Shown piece by piece: positions 11,901-23,437 of a stretch of DNA of 64,000 nt. The translations under genes and the position numbers were made by a program. The notes beneath the pieces were generated by a model that searched no databases, was not told the DNA's origin, and was given only the letters and a program-made list of their open reading frames with translations. The DNA is from Prinsepia uniflora (lineage: Eukaryota > Streptophyta > Magnoliopsida > Rosales > Rosaceae). Where the stretch lies: positions 73,016,383 through 73,080,382 of the forward strand of contig CM064871.1 in assembly GCA_032719365.1 (NCBI GenBank). Reading direction: 5' to 3'. The first letter of the stretch is position 1, and each line of letters starts with the position of its first letter.

Positions 11901-13390
11901 ATTAATAATAATTAAGCGTGCATGCAGTAGAATGGTTGAAAAATGAGGACAATTTTGCGAACAAGATACTTCTAAAGAATAAAACAAGAGAATGGTGGGG
12001 TTTGAGCCCATGCCCTAGCCAGTTAGACCACCATCAAAATACTAACAAAATCAGACACTGAAACTCTGAAAGTAACACTTCCATATACATCCGTCCCAGA
12101 GTACAATCATATACCCCCACCCCCGGGGCTTTAATTACCTACATCTACATCTCCACCGTAATCTCTATGTTCTCTTCATCTCAATTATGATTAGCTAGGA
12201 TATTATACAAATACCTTATATTAATCGAAATACTTTGTGAGTAACCTAGCTCTAAACTAACTGTTAACTGAAAATAGTTAGACAATCATATATATATGTA
12301 AACTAGCGTCAGTGTTAACTCAGGGGTACGTGGTTTGATTAATAATTATGTTTTTTTTATGTCGAGTTTCCAATTTTTGCATATGATACATATAGAACAT
12401 ATCGAAATGGAGAACGTACAAGAAGTGGGGAAAAAAAAAAGTGAAAAGCGAAACTCAAAGAAATAGAGTTTGAAGAAATATGAAGAATGATTAATCATTA
12501 TTTTTTTTATGTCTAGTTTCCAATTTTTGCATATGATTTCTTCAACATTTTGAAATATGAAGAATAAAAAATAAAAACGGAATGGTGATTAAAAAGAATA
12601 ATTAATCATATACTTGTCACATGAATAGTTTGTAAATTAAGCTACAACGAATTGTATTTTATAAAGTTTATGAAAAACCTAGCTTAATTAGAATGAATAC
12701 AATCAATTTTATATTTCTTTTTCGATCTCGCCGATGTTCTTTTTTACGATCATCAAAACTAACAATAGGTATACATGAATTGATACTCTCAAAATTAAAG
12801 CGTCCCTCATATACGTTTTGTTAGCAACAATGATATCGACCTATCCTCACTCGCATGAGCACCTTTGAGTAAGGAAGACTTAATTATATATGGGACTTAA
12901 TTCCCTCTCAAGTCGTAACTAAATGACGCTTTCACATACCTAAGGCCTTCTCTTCCCTCTCCCCATTAGTACCTCCTCTTTTTAAAGTCACGAGCGAGCG
13001 ACTACTGTCCCAGCAGCTAGCTAGTAGCTCCCTAGCTTAATATATTTGTTGTTTCAAATTTTAATTTTAGTTTTTAGGGTCAGAGAGAAGAGAACTGAGT
13101 AGAGAGAGAGAGAGCTAGAGAGATGAGTCCAGAGGGGTTTGGCAGAGAAACTGATAGAGAAGTTTGAAAGCTCTTTTTCTTCCAGCACCATCACTCAACT
13201 AAGAGCCTCTACAACATTGCAGTCCAAAACTCGAAGTTTTTTCATTCTTCCTTTCTAAAAGCTACCTCATCATCTTCACACACTCCTCATCCTCCTTCAC
13301 ACAGTGAGAGATTGAGGGAGATAGTTTGATACTTTGGTCGCCTCACATTCACATATATTTTTATAATTTCTGTCTTTCTCTGTCGGCACC
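8931..13390. other. Intergenic region between RPL15 and the JAGGED-like gene
   Basis: The left edge is the RPL15 promoter. There is an (ACTGG)n tract near 9697-9722, a direct repeat at 10449-10600, two similar stretches of about 50 bp near 12336-12390 and 12488-12541, and a pyrimidine-rich and GA-rich stretch at 13080-13390 that fits the 5' leader of the next gene. No further gene is supported. Confidence 0.5.
10449..10600 (+). repeat. Short direct repeat pair
   Basis: AGGAATATATATAGCCATAG occurs at about 10452 and again at about 10578, 126 bp apart, in AT-rich DNA. It may be a decayed terminal-repeat element; nothing else supports that. Confidence 0.5.
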
Positions 13391-13396
13391 ATGTAG
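13080..13396 (+). promoter_or_regulatory. Probable 5' leader of the JAGGED-like gene
   Basis: A GA-rich stretch (13092-13121) followed by pyrimidine-rich DNA ends in ACC-ATG at 13391. The region has the composition of a plant 5' UTR and lies just upstream of the first recognisable coding exon. A short upstream ATG at 13122 opens a 14-codon frame closed by TGA, a possible upstream ORF. Confidence 0.4.
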
Positions 13397-13582
13397 GTCT
13401 TCCCCACCACTCTCCACTCCCTCTTTCTAATTCTCTTTAATTAATCTCTTGCCCTCATTAATCTTTTACTTTCAACGCCCCCACCCACTAATATTAATGT
13501 TATTATCATCCTTTGTTTGTTATAGGATTGTCCTCTCTTTCTCTGGCTTCTCATCTTTGTTGTTCTTGATCATCATTTGCAG

Positions 13583-15116
13583 GCGACCTGATGATGAAGA
13601 GAACCCTTTAGACCTCAACAACTTGCCCGGTGATCATTACGCCAGAGACGGCAAACAAGTTGCCCAAGACACCTCCTCCGGTACTTTACTTCATATTTTT
13701 TTTTGTGTGTTTCTCATAAAACCCAACCACACCACACCACACCAAACCAAAATAAAATAGATCAAATTAAAAGTACATGAAAGAAATTATTAGATCATTC
13801 TTCTTGAATTACTTTAGTATTTGGTGTTAAAGCTTGAAATTTTTTTGTTGAGAGGATTATCTGGGAAATTAAAGTAATTAATAAATGAATTAGCTAGGTC
13901 CGAGGTAGGTGGTAATGTGGTAGTTAATTGTCAAAGAAAATTGGTTTTTATTTATTTGTTTATGAATTGGTTTAGTTGCAGGGAGCTACAGAAAAAAGAA
14001 AAGCGGCGCAAAAGATGGAAAAGTAGACGATGGGAAGGTCTACGAGTGTAGGTTTTGTTCCCTCAAGTTCTGCAAGTCTCAGGCCCTCGGGGGACACATG
14101 AATCGCCACCGTCAAGGCAAGTCTATTTCATTTTCTATTGTCAATTTGTCAAGTACACCAAATTCAAAATCATTTTACATCAATCAAAATAAAATACAAT
14201 TGGGGGCCGGCACAGGATGTCATCAATGATTTAGCCATGAAAGGTCTTGGTCATTTCAAAAGTAAACAATGTAAACAAAGTTGTGATTTGATTTGAGACA
14301 TCATCTATGTTTTTTCTTTTCTTATTTACTTTTGTTTGTATGAAAAATGTATGAGTGATTTGATTTGAGAGTTGGGTTGGAAAATTGATGGTGATCCAGA
14401 GAGGGAGACAGAACAATTAAACCGGGCTCGAGAGTTGGTCTTCAACAGCGATAACCTAGCCGCGCCACCGCCTCCTCACCTAGGGTATGCGTATATTTTT
14501 GTAACTTAATTAATTCAATTATTTTTTTGTTCTCTTTAATTAATTAATTAAAATTGTGGTCTATATTTATTATTATAGATGCTGCCATCCAATTTCACCG
14601 GGAGGGTATCAGCACCATCATCATCATCTCGGTGCGGCGGGGAGCAACATCCTGCCCGATGCAACGATGCATCCTCTCAGATACCAACCAAGAATGTTTT
14701 CAGCTGGTTCTTCATCAAGCACACTCATGCCACCGCCGCCGCCGCCGTCGTCACAGGCAGGTGGGCAAGTACAACAATCTCAACCGTATTTATATTCCTG
14801 TCCTTCGCGGCCCATTTCCTACAGTAGTCCTACAGGCTCACACTACCCTCATCATCAACACTCGTCGATGAACGATTATTACGTCGGACATGTCCTCGGC
14901 GGCACCACGAGTACTCCATCGCAATATGGTCACGGTCACCCGACTTTGAACTACGGGGCTCCGCCGGAGTCTACCAACTATACTTGCATTGGCGCGCCCG
15001 TGGGGCCCGGGGGTGGAATTGGAGGAGGCGGCGGCGGTGGTAGAGACGTGGCAGTGCAGCGTTTGGATGCTCCTCCTCCTCCTCCTTCGATAAATCGATT
15101 TCAACATGAGTTCTAA
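13583..15116 (+). CDS. JAG: JAGGED-like C2H2 zinc-finger transcription regulator (first exon unresolved)
   Basis: The exons are 13583-13680, 13982-14116, 14400-14484 and 14579-15116 with consistent phases, about 285 aa. Near the N terminus is ENPLDLNNLP, containing the EAR repression motif DLNxxP. Exon 2 of this set carries one C2H2 finger, YECRFCSLKFCKSQALGGHM then NRHRQ (C-x2-C-x12-H-x3-H) with the plant-specific QALGGH helix, followed by ERETEQLNRARELVF. The C-terminal part is rich in Pro, His and Gly, contains YTCIGAPVGPGG and ends INRFQHEF. This order matches JAGGED, a nuclear repressor-type regulator promoting growth of leaves, sepals and petals. The usual start is a micro-exon ATGAG; here the best candidate near 13391 reads ATG-TAG. 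The intron at 14117-14399 has a GC donor. Family assignment is firm; JAG versus a close paralogue is likely but not proven. Confidence 0.9.
14117..14399 (+). other. GC-AG intron in the JAGGED-like gene
   Basis: The zinc-finger exon ends ..CGTCAAG and the next bases are GCAAGT; the acceptor is CCAG|AGAGGG. Joining them restores HRQ-ERETE, the family sequence. No nearby GT keeps the frame. AG|GCAAGT is the favoured context for GC donors. Confidence 0.85.
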
Positions 15117-15400
15117 TATTAATTAATCTACAAACTAAAACTAAATATTTGAGGGGTTTTTGTTTTATGTTGAGTGATAGTGTTATTATTATTATTATTA
15201 GGATTTAGGGGTCTCGGGCGCTCAACTAGTTTGACACGCTACCCAGAATGGACAGAGAGAAAGAGAGAGACTTAACAGGCTGACAATGGGGTCATCAGAG
15301 GAAGAGGGTTTTTGGTATTTTCTAGAGACCGATCGAGGGGCCGGGGACACCTCAGCAACTTTGGCTTTCAGTACTACTTCAAACCCCTTCAATGAAGTCG

Positions 15401-15401
<1 letters not shown>

Positions 15402-15442
<41 letters not shown>
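15402..15442. repeat. (TA)n microsatellite
   Basis: About 20 uninterrupted TA units lie just after the probable 3' end of the JAGGED-like gene. Confidence 0.95.
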
Positions 15443-15444
<2 letters not shown>

Positions 15445-15537
15445 CTCTTGTAATAGTTGTAACTTGTGGGAAGGGTTCCAGATTTCAACATTCAATATCT
15501 GAACTTTCTGAAGACCAACTTGTGTCTTTGTTTTCAA

Positions 15538-15542
<5 letters not shown>

Positions 15543-15628
<86 letters not shown>
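15543..15628 (+). repeat. Long (TC)n microsatellite
   Basis: About 43 uninterrupted dinucleotides. Open frames here encoding Ser-Leu or Arg-Glu repeats are only readings of the microsatellite. Confidence 0.97.
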
Positions 15629-15631
<3 letters not shown>

Positions 15632-16323
15632 TGTTTGTGTCAATGTGTCATTATGTGTGTGTGTGGATACTACCAAACCAGAAAGAGGTTGTGGGACAAC
15701 GAAGTTAGAAATGAACTGAAAGTTCCCAACCCCTTTCGCATTTCTAGTTCATTTTGCATGCCAATCAAACTAATGATCTAATTTTATATTTTAACACTTT
15801 TCATTTTTTGCTTTTTACTGTTGCTGCCTTTTCCTAGATAGACATAGAGAGCTAGCGATATTTAAGTACGTATGTGACTTCAGCGTTTTGACCAGAGGAA
15901 AAAGAGGTGTCCTCTCTCTCTCTCAGAGCATAAAACGGGGATCGAGATCTTCTGGTTAATTTCTGGGTGATATATGGTCACAGTGTCACACCATGGCTGC
16001 AGTCTAGGGGGCAATGACCTGTTGATTCCATCTTACTTACTTTTGCCCCTGCAACTTTCCTATTACCTCATCACTACTAGATCGAACAAACAATTCACAT
16101 TTTGTTGTCTTTTACATCCCATCTTCAATTTTTTTTTTTTTTTTTTTTTTATCAATATCCCATCTTCAACTTATGCAAACTACTTATGCTTTGAGTTATA
16201 TGTAGACTTTTATACCCCTCTATTTATATATACTTATAAGTGAAAGGTTATATTCATATAAACAGGTTTTTTTTTTTTTTTTGCTTAATCATATAAACAG
16301 GTTTAACTTGATCAATTTACAAG

Positions 16324-16399
16324 CCCCCCCCCCCCCCCCCCCCCCCCCCCTCCCTCAACGCCGCCCCCCCCCCCCCCCCCCCCAAAAAAAAAAAAAAAA
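16324..16399 (+). repeat. Poly-C / poly-C / poly-A homopolymer block
   Basis: 27 C residues (16324-16350), a short spacer, 20 C (16364-16383), then 16 A. Such clean adjacent homopolymers are rare and the lengths are probably unreliable in the assembly. Confidence 0.9.
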
Positions 16400-18528
16400 C
16401 CTTTTTGACATGAGTTTGTGATCATGGTGCCAATTTAGTTAGTCATTTATCATATATACTTCTATCCATATTTGAAAATTTACTAGAAGCGAGGCTACCC
16501 AATTTTTGGACTATCAAGATTTCATTGAGAACTTATAAAAAGGATCTTGGTTTCCGTTAATTGGTTTACCATTTTTATAATATACACAATTTATGGAGGC
16601 CGGTTTCGACACTAGCTAGTTCTTAATTTTTATTCGGTACATGTTGTGTTGTTACATTTCAATCATATATATTATATGTTATAATTACTTTAATAATAAT
16701 TTGATACCCTAAATATCTATAACATATTATATCAATGTAAAGTATTTTTCATACTTGTGGCTAAGGTTTCTGGTATTGCTAGGTTTTAGTTGTTGTTTTT
16801 GCATTTCCATGACATAAAAGTGTACGTGAAGCTTTACAATACTTAATTCTTCATTTGTTTGATGTTAAACTTTGATATATACTCCATATCTAATAAACAA
16901 AGTACAAGAGATGGAAGACCCATAGGAAATGCGCAAAGAGGAACTAAGTTCTGTCCCCATAGAAGATGCAAGACACTTTGAGAACCAATCAATATATATG
17001 TCATTTTTGTCTATATTTCAGAAATCACCCTCAATATTATAGAATTCGATCCACTAAAACTAATTATTTAAACTCTAACCAACATACATAGATCGATTTG
17101 AGAAAGGAAAAGGAATGTGAAAAATATAGGGTGCGTGGACTGGGATAGGGATTCTCTTTAGACATGAAGTGATAATGGATGACGACTTTAGAAATTAATT
17201 AAAAATCTGAATTAAATCCTGGGTCGTGAATTGTGTAGGTGGTTAATTAATTAATGAAGACACTGTATTAAGATGGATGGATGATTAGGTTCACTTTATT
17301 GCAGCAGTAGATTTAGATTAGCTCAGGTAGGTATAGCCTATGCGCGCCTAAGGCCAGGCTACGTCCAAGGGTGCCTGGTAATAAAAAGCGATGGTAGAGG
17401 TGGAGCTCGAGCAACCTATTTTTGGGCCAACTGGTGGGTTTGAAGATTGAAGTCGATTAGAGGTTCAGGTGCTTAAAAGTGCAACTTGAAGTGACTCAAG
17501 ATAAATTTGCTAAGCTCTAGGGATGAGCGTGCGTGGGACACCAAGACCTAGCTTGCTAGGTGCCCAGTTTCACAAGAGACACTAGTTGACCCATTACAAA
17601 GCAGCTAACCCTAGCCCTCAGCTATGTACTCTCTAGCTGCAGCTAGCAGAGTAAAGCTAGCGCTATATTTTAAATGTGTTGATTGAATTGAAGGTATAGG
17701 TAGGGTTAAGCTGGACTGCAACATCATGGCTAGTTTTGTTTGCAGATAAGAAATCAGTATGTTAACTACTGGAACTACATCTGATCGAGGTCCATTCTGC
17801 AACCAGCTGCTACCTACGTACTGCGCTCAGCCTGATTTCAGTTCATTTGGAGCCAACAAACTAGTACTGGACCCACAATACCACATTTTTCAACATAGCT
17901 CATCGATCCAGATCCTTCATCTAGCTCACCTTTTAATCTTTATTTTTAATAGTATCCGGAGGGCAAGTGTTTTCAACTTTTTTAGTTAACTTGTTATATA
18001 TTTATATTACATCCTCCTGAATTATTGTTTAATTAGTTATATATAAATTGATCAATAGAGTCTGATTTTACTCATCCACCACTCTTTGAAGCTTACTACC
18101 AACTTAAAAACTTGCCCTGTGTCCTCCAAAGTGACCATGATTAACAAATCTCAATTAATAACATAAAATTATTAGCATAATGTAAAAAAAGATATTATTC
18201 TTTCGGCCATATTTGTTTTTTACTAAATTTTTCCATATATTTATTTAATTATGCGTTCTGGTTCATGATCTAATTAAGTGCATACCCAAATTCAAAAATC
18301 ACTTGTACGTTTACATACAGAAGAGAGAGAAATTTGATTTTTAAAATGAATGAAGAACTTAGTGTCACTATTTACTTTTTTTTTTTCATTTAATTAAAAG
18401 ATTGAGATTGAGTGAACGATAAAAAAGTGTACAAGTTTTGTGATATGATAATCTCAAATAATTGTCAATATAATTAGGTTTGTGTACCTGAAATTTTCTC
18501 ATTATACTAATTAATAAATTTTTATTAT

Positions 18529-19160
18529 TGTTGAGATGTGAGGAAAATGTCCAACATCGAAAAACACAATTACAATTCGTGTCTTAAATAATCTTGGACT
18601 ACTCCCATCATAGCTAATTGATTTTGGGGTGGAACCTCAACGTCTTACATAGTATCAGAGCGGAGTTATCTCACGTGAAGTCTTAACTGCTACATGTGTC
18701 ACATGTATCCATTTAAATTGTCACGTAGGCTGGAAAATCCACCAAAGCACAACTACAATTTTTTATTTATATAATTTTTAGATTACTCCCCCTATAACTA
18801 ATTAGTTTTGGAGTGAGACTTCAATTTCTTACAATTATTAAGTCTTAACCCGCCACATGTGTCACACGTACCAATTTAAATCGTTACGTAATAAACTGGA
18901 AAATCCGTCATCCCCTATAACTAATTAGTTTTGGAGTGAAACTTCAATTTCTTACAATTATTAAGTCTTCACCGCTACATGTGTCACACGTACCAATTTA
19001 AATCGTCACGTAATAGACTGGAAAATCCGCCACACATGAGAGGGCGTGTTGAGATGTGAGGAAAATGTCCCACATCCGAAAAACACAACTATAATGTGTG
19101 ATTTATATGATTTTCCCTATAGCTAATTGGTTTTAGAGTGAAACTTCAACTTCATAACCA
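18529..19160 (+). mobile_element. TRIM-type miniature LTR retrotransposon with triplicated interior
   Basis: Two direct repeats starting TGTTGAGATGTGAGGAAAAT lie at 18529-18649 and 19047-about 19160. The first is followed at once by TAGTATCAGAGC (18650-18661), one mismatch from the initiator Met-tRNA primer-binding site, and the second is preceded by a purine tract (GAGAGGGCG). The interior contains about three tandem copies of a unit of roughly 125 bp that includes ACATGTGTCACACGTACCAA. There is no coding capacity, as expected for TRIMs, which are mobilised in trans. Confidence 0.8.
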
Positions 19161-21675
19161 TTATTAATTGAGACTGCTAATCATAGTTAATTTGACGGAT
19201 GTATATAACAAAGCTCTACGATGCATGCTAAGTGTTACCACCAAAGAGTGGTACTGAGCAAAATCAGGCTCTACTAGCTAGAGTACTATATATTGAATCG
19301 ATCACATTTTATAATTGTAAGATTAAGAAGTTAAATTTTTATATGAAGAATATTAAGATCACATCGTTCAACGTGAAAGGGAAAAACATTTAAATGTTTG
19401 GTATAAAGTATAAATAATATAGTAGCATAATTAATCACCGTAAAACTCCTATGTTAGATTGGATTTTCAATCTAATTAAAGAGACGTGAATACTATACCA
19501 TATAATTTTTAATAATATATAAAGTTAGACATGCATATTGGATTTTTTTTTTTCGGATACATGAAAAAAAAAAAATTAGAGCGCAGAATTGGCCACCCCG
19601 AAGATAACCAAGAATATTGCACGATCAAACTGGAGAGCCTTGAAGGTTGTTGGAGGCATCATATATACCAAATATGAAGATTAGCCTTTTTATTACCCAA
19701 CGAATGATCCAACGCATCTGTAACACAATTCTCCTTAGGATATTTATATATACGTCTTTAATAACAGTTAGCATGAGCGCATACGTATAATAAAAAAGGA
19801 CAAAGTATGTTGTTATGATATTTCTGTTTACACATGAATGAATAATGAATTTGTATGCTGTGTAATAGTAATTCTTCCGGAAAAAAAATTAATAGTAATT
19901 CAGCAATGGTACATATATATATGGCTCTATAATTCTAAATAATAGATGGTGCTTGTTGCGATCTCGAGACGCCATATATATAATTATAATTATAATTATA
20001 ATTATATGAACTATAAGTAAGGTACGAGACTGTGTAGGTTGACAAAAGATGGGAGCAGAGAAAGAAAGGGATGGATCACGGATAATTGGATGTGTCATGA
20101 CTCATGGAAGGAGACGTACTCAACTCAACTCAACTCATGGATGCATGTACTCCACACATTATATATACCGATTTGATTAATTTACCCTATAATTAGTTCA
20201 TGCTCTTTCAAGTAATTCTGAAATTAATAAGTAACTAGTTAATGCGACTAAAATATATATGTAATTAGTGTCGGAAACCTAAATTTTCTCTTGTATATTG
20301 AGTTTTCGAGTAATTCTGAAGTTGTTTTTATAAATAAAAGGCAGAAGCAGCTGAAATTGAGATATGAGAGGTGAATGAGCGTGCAAGTATGAGCAGAGAT
20401 AAACTACAAAGTAGGCGCAGAAAAAGTAGACGGCGAATGCGGCAATAGACTCAGCTTAGATTATTCAATTTTTGAAGGAATGTCGTTTAAAGCTGTTTCC
20501 TTACTCAAAACTTAGATATTCATAATCTTTTCAGCAGCTTTATTTACACTGATGAATTATTTTTCCTGCTGCCACTACAGCTAACTCATCCATCACGTAC
20601 GTACGTACTCGACCGATCATGATCACTTGCTCATCGATCCATATATATCAGATATTATTTTTTATTATATGCATTATTTTCTTTTGTTTTATTTAACATG
20701 TAAATTAATCTAGTTACTGATTTACCAGATTCACTATTACTATCATATATCTTTGCTTAATTACTTTTTTTTATTTATCTAATACCTTTTTAACCGACTA
20801 TTTTTCAAATCTAGTTATTTTATTGGGAGTTTGGTATCAGATTTGGATGACAGTTTTTCAAATTTTAAATATTTTTTTTAATTTTTAATATTTATGTTGA
20901 TAATTAATATAAACAAGTTTCGAAAATAAATTTCCTCATGATTTTCTTTAACGAGTTATTATAATCATCTAAGCCTTTTACGATATTCTATATATCTGAC
21001 TATGTTTGCAAGATATATTATAATACATATTTTTTTATTAATCATTTAAAAAAATTCCTTTGTTATAATTAATTAATTAGAATTTAAATTGTAATATATC
21101 TATATTATTAACATATAGTATTCCTAATATATATACCTCTATATAAAATTAGAAATCGTTTATAATATACCTATATTATGTTATATATATCATATTTATC
21201 GACCCTAAAAAATTGCCTTAGGCCTTTGCTATCATGTAGGTTTAATATATAGGTATAAAAATTTACCTTACTCCTTTGCCACAGTACTTAAACTTTAGGT
21301 AAATAAATATAGTAAGATTTTAGATTTGAATTTAGCCATAGTTATATTATTCCACTATGCTAACCTACCATTCCATCCACTCTAATATACCATTTGCAAT
21401 ATATTATCCTAACAATTTGTTGTAGGTAAAAATGAATAAATAAATTCTTGCACATTCCACATTTGACCACCATACCTATCACTCACCATATATAGATAAA
21501 TTAGCATTTTTGAACCCGCAGTAAGTAAAAAATAAAAAAATGATGAAAACATAACCAAGAAGGCTAAATTTCAGTTGTGAACAAAATCAAACAATTCAAA
21601 TTTGAATAAAATAGAGGTCGAGAGTGCTAGATTCTTTGGAACAAAATGCCCAAAAAATGGACGAGTTTTAATAAC
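19161..21675. other. Intergenic region
   Basis: AT-rich DNA with a hexamer tract (period 6, TAATTA) at about 19978-20006, a (CTCAA)n tract near 20119-20137 and many TATATA stretches. No supported gene. Confidence 0.5.
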
Positions 21676-21949
21676 TGCTGGGATGTGAGATGTCCCACAT
21701 CGGAAAAGAGGAAAATGAATGTGTGCCTTATATAGGCTTAGGCAACTCCCCCCTATCACCAATTGGTTTTAGGGCCGAACTCCCGAGTCTATATAATGGC
21801 CGGAATCTCGATTTCTACATGGTATCAGAGCGGGTTATCCCACGTGGATGGTGGGCTCACATCATCACGTGTTGGCTGGAAGAGCCGCCACACGTGAGGG
21901 GGCGTGTTGGGATGTGAGATGTCCCACATCGGAAAAGAGGAAAATGAAT
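21676..21949 (+). mobile_element. TRIM-type element with truncated 3' LTR
   Basis: The 5' LTR is 21676-21819 (TGCTGGGATGTGAGATGTCC...), followed by the exact primer-binding site TGGTATCAGAGC (21820-21831). A purine tract (GTGAGGGGGCG) precedes a second LTR start, TGTTGGGATGTGAGATGTCC, at 21905. Only about 45 bp of that LTR survive before the sequence diverges at 21949. It is the same family as 18529-19160 but much better preserved. Confidence 0.85.
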
Positions 21950-22989
21950 ACGACTGTAATCCTGCAAAAATATTAGATATATAGTATGACTCGTTAATTT
22001 AGTTAATTCTTAAAAGAAATCCATAGGAAATTTATTTGAAAAAATTATCTTAACAAAATAAATAATTTAAATATTTTCATAAACAGACTCTCAAAACATA
22101 GAGGTGGTAAGTAGTCGGTTAAGAGGGTATAATTAAAGGGTAGGAAACAAAAAAAAAATTAAGAAAAAAACTAAAGTAAATAAAATAGAATATATTCTGG
22201 TAAATCAGGGAATAGACTAACTTATATGTTATAAATAAAAAATGAATTAATTTATAATTAATTCTAATAATTTATATAGAAAGAAGGAAATAGAAGGAAA
22301 ATTTTGGGGTAATTATATATATAGGTCATTTTTTAGAGTCCAAACTATAAGTTAGTCCATTACAGTAAATAAGAACCGTAAATAAGAAATAACTTGATTT
22401 TTTTTATTGTTGGTCAGAATGCAGTATTAGTTTTAGTCCTTTAATTTTTAATAAATTATAAGAGTGACATTATATATCATTTAGTTTGATTTTATTTTAC
22501 GTAATTTACCTATAGAAATTTTAATTGTACATAAAAATATAATTTACCTATGAGAATTTTAATTATATAATAAAAGTATATTATATGCAATATATATCTC
22601 TCAAATAGAATAGAAAAATAAGAAATATACATATAATTATTAATTTACCTATAAAATAATAAAACAAACATGTAATTAATAATTTACATACAAATGAATA
22701 AAACCAAAAAATATTATAAAATAATACAGTACATGTGAGTTTGTAATTATTCAAAAGTATCAGATAATATATGAGAAGTTTAGTGGATTAAACTGATTTT
22801 TAGTCCTAAAACAAATTTAAAAATATGCAATTGAGTTAGAATGATTTTATTAAATAATTTTAAAAAAATAAATATAAAATATTAATATCTAGATTTTGAA
22901 AGTTATTCATCCATATATGAAAATAGTATAAATGATATTAGAAAATTCTAAAAAAAATAATACAATAAAAAAACAGTAAAAATCATAAT
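21950..22989. other. Intergenic region
   Basis: Very AT-rich sequence with many short ATATA runs. I see no gene, RNA or complete element. Confidence 0.5.
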
Positions 22990-23080
22990 AATACAGTCAT
23001 TGATGAAAATGTCGGCAATATCGCCGATATATCGGTCGATATATCGAAAATATTGGTCGTCGGCATGTAAGAGGGGGCCG

Positions 23081-23081
<1 letters not shown>

Positions 23082-23111
<30 letters not shown>
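23082..23111 (+). repeat. Poly-G tract
   Basis: About 30 consecutive G, a strong potential quadruplex and a likely sequencing weak point. Confidence 0.9.
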
Positions 23112-23112
<1 letters not shown>

Positions 23113-23360
23113 GGGTGAAGAATTGAGCAAAATATCGACATTTTTCCTTGTTTTAAGACCACCGATCTCCTTGTTTCATTAAAACGATCGAGATAGAGCT
23201 AAATTTCATGAAAATCGGACGTAAAACCATAAAGTTTCAGTCGGGTCATGCCGCGAGGGTCAAAAAACCGAAATCTCAGACCAGCGCGAGGTAGGAGATG
23301 ACTGGGTTTAAGTTAATTAATATAGTTTATATATTAGTGGGTTGCTATATTATCAAACTG

Positions 23361-23437
23361 AGTCTGTTAGCTCAGTTGGTTGTGGGTTTTGGCCCTTTAT
23401 TAAATGGCTAGCAACCTGGGTTCGACCCAGGTGCTGC
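23361..23437 (+). repeat. tRNA-like sequence, probable SINE head or tRNA pseudogene
   Basis: Box A, TAGCTCAGTTGG (23368-23379), and box B, GGTTCGACCC (23419-23428), match the polymerase III consensus and the T arm CCTGG-loop-CCAGG pairs perfectly. The acceptor stem does not pair, so it is not a normal tRNA gene. A T-run follows at about 23447-23459. Confidence 0.6.

Larger units (their letters stand above)
15117..18528. other. Intergenic, downstream of the JAGGED-like gene
   Basis: This holds the 3' UTR and then a chain of simple repeats (15402-15442, 15543-15628, 16129-16150, 16324-16399). The remainder is AT-rich DNA without a recognisable exon. Confidence 0.5.

Noticed and set aside
11985..12050. 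tRNA-like box A and box B on the minus strand (TGGTCTAACTGG, GGCTCAAACCC)
   Set aside because: The boxes are only about 20 nt apart, too close for a tRNA or an intact SINE promoter.
13449..13760. Frame running without a stop from intron into the LDLNNLP exon, with a hydrophobic N terminus (in-frame ATG at about 13497)
   Set aside because: The upstream part is pyrimidine-rich intron sequence ending in a good acceptor (TTTGCAG), and a hydrophobic leader would be out of place on a nuclear zinc-finger protein.
15466..15719. Ser-Leu and Arg-Glu repeat open frames on both strands
   Set aside because: They are readings of the (TC)n microsatellite.
23361..23437. Functional tRNA gene
   Set aside because: The T arm and boxes are good but the acceptor stem does not pair and no proper anticodon arm could be drawn.
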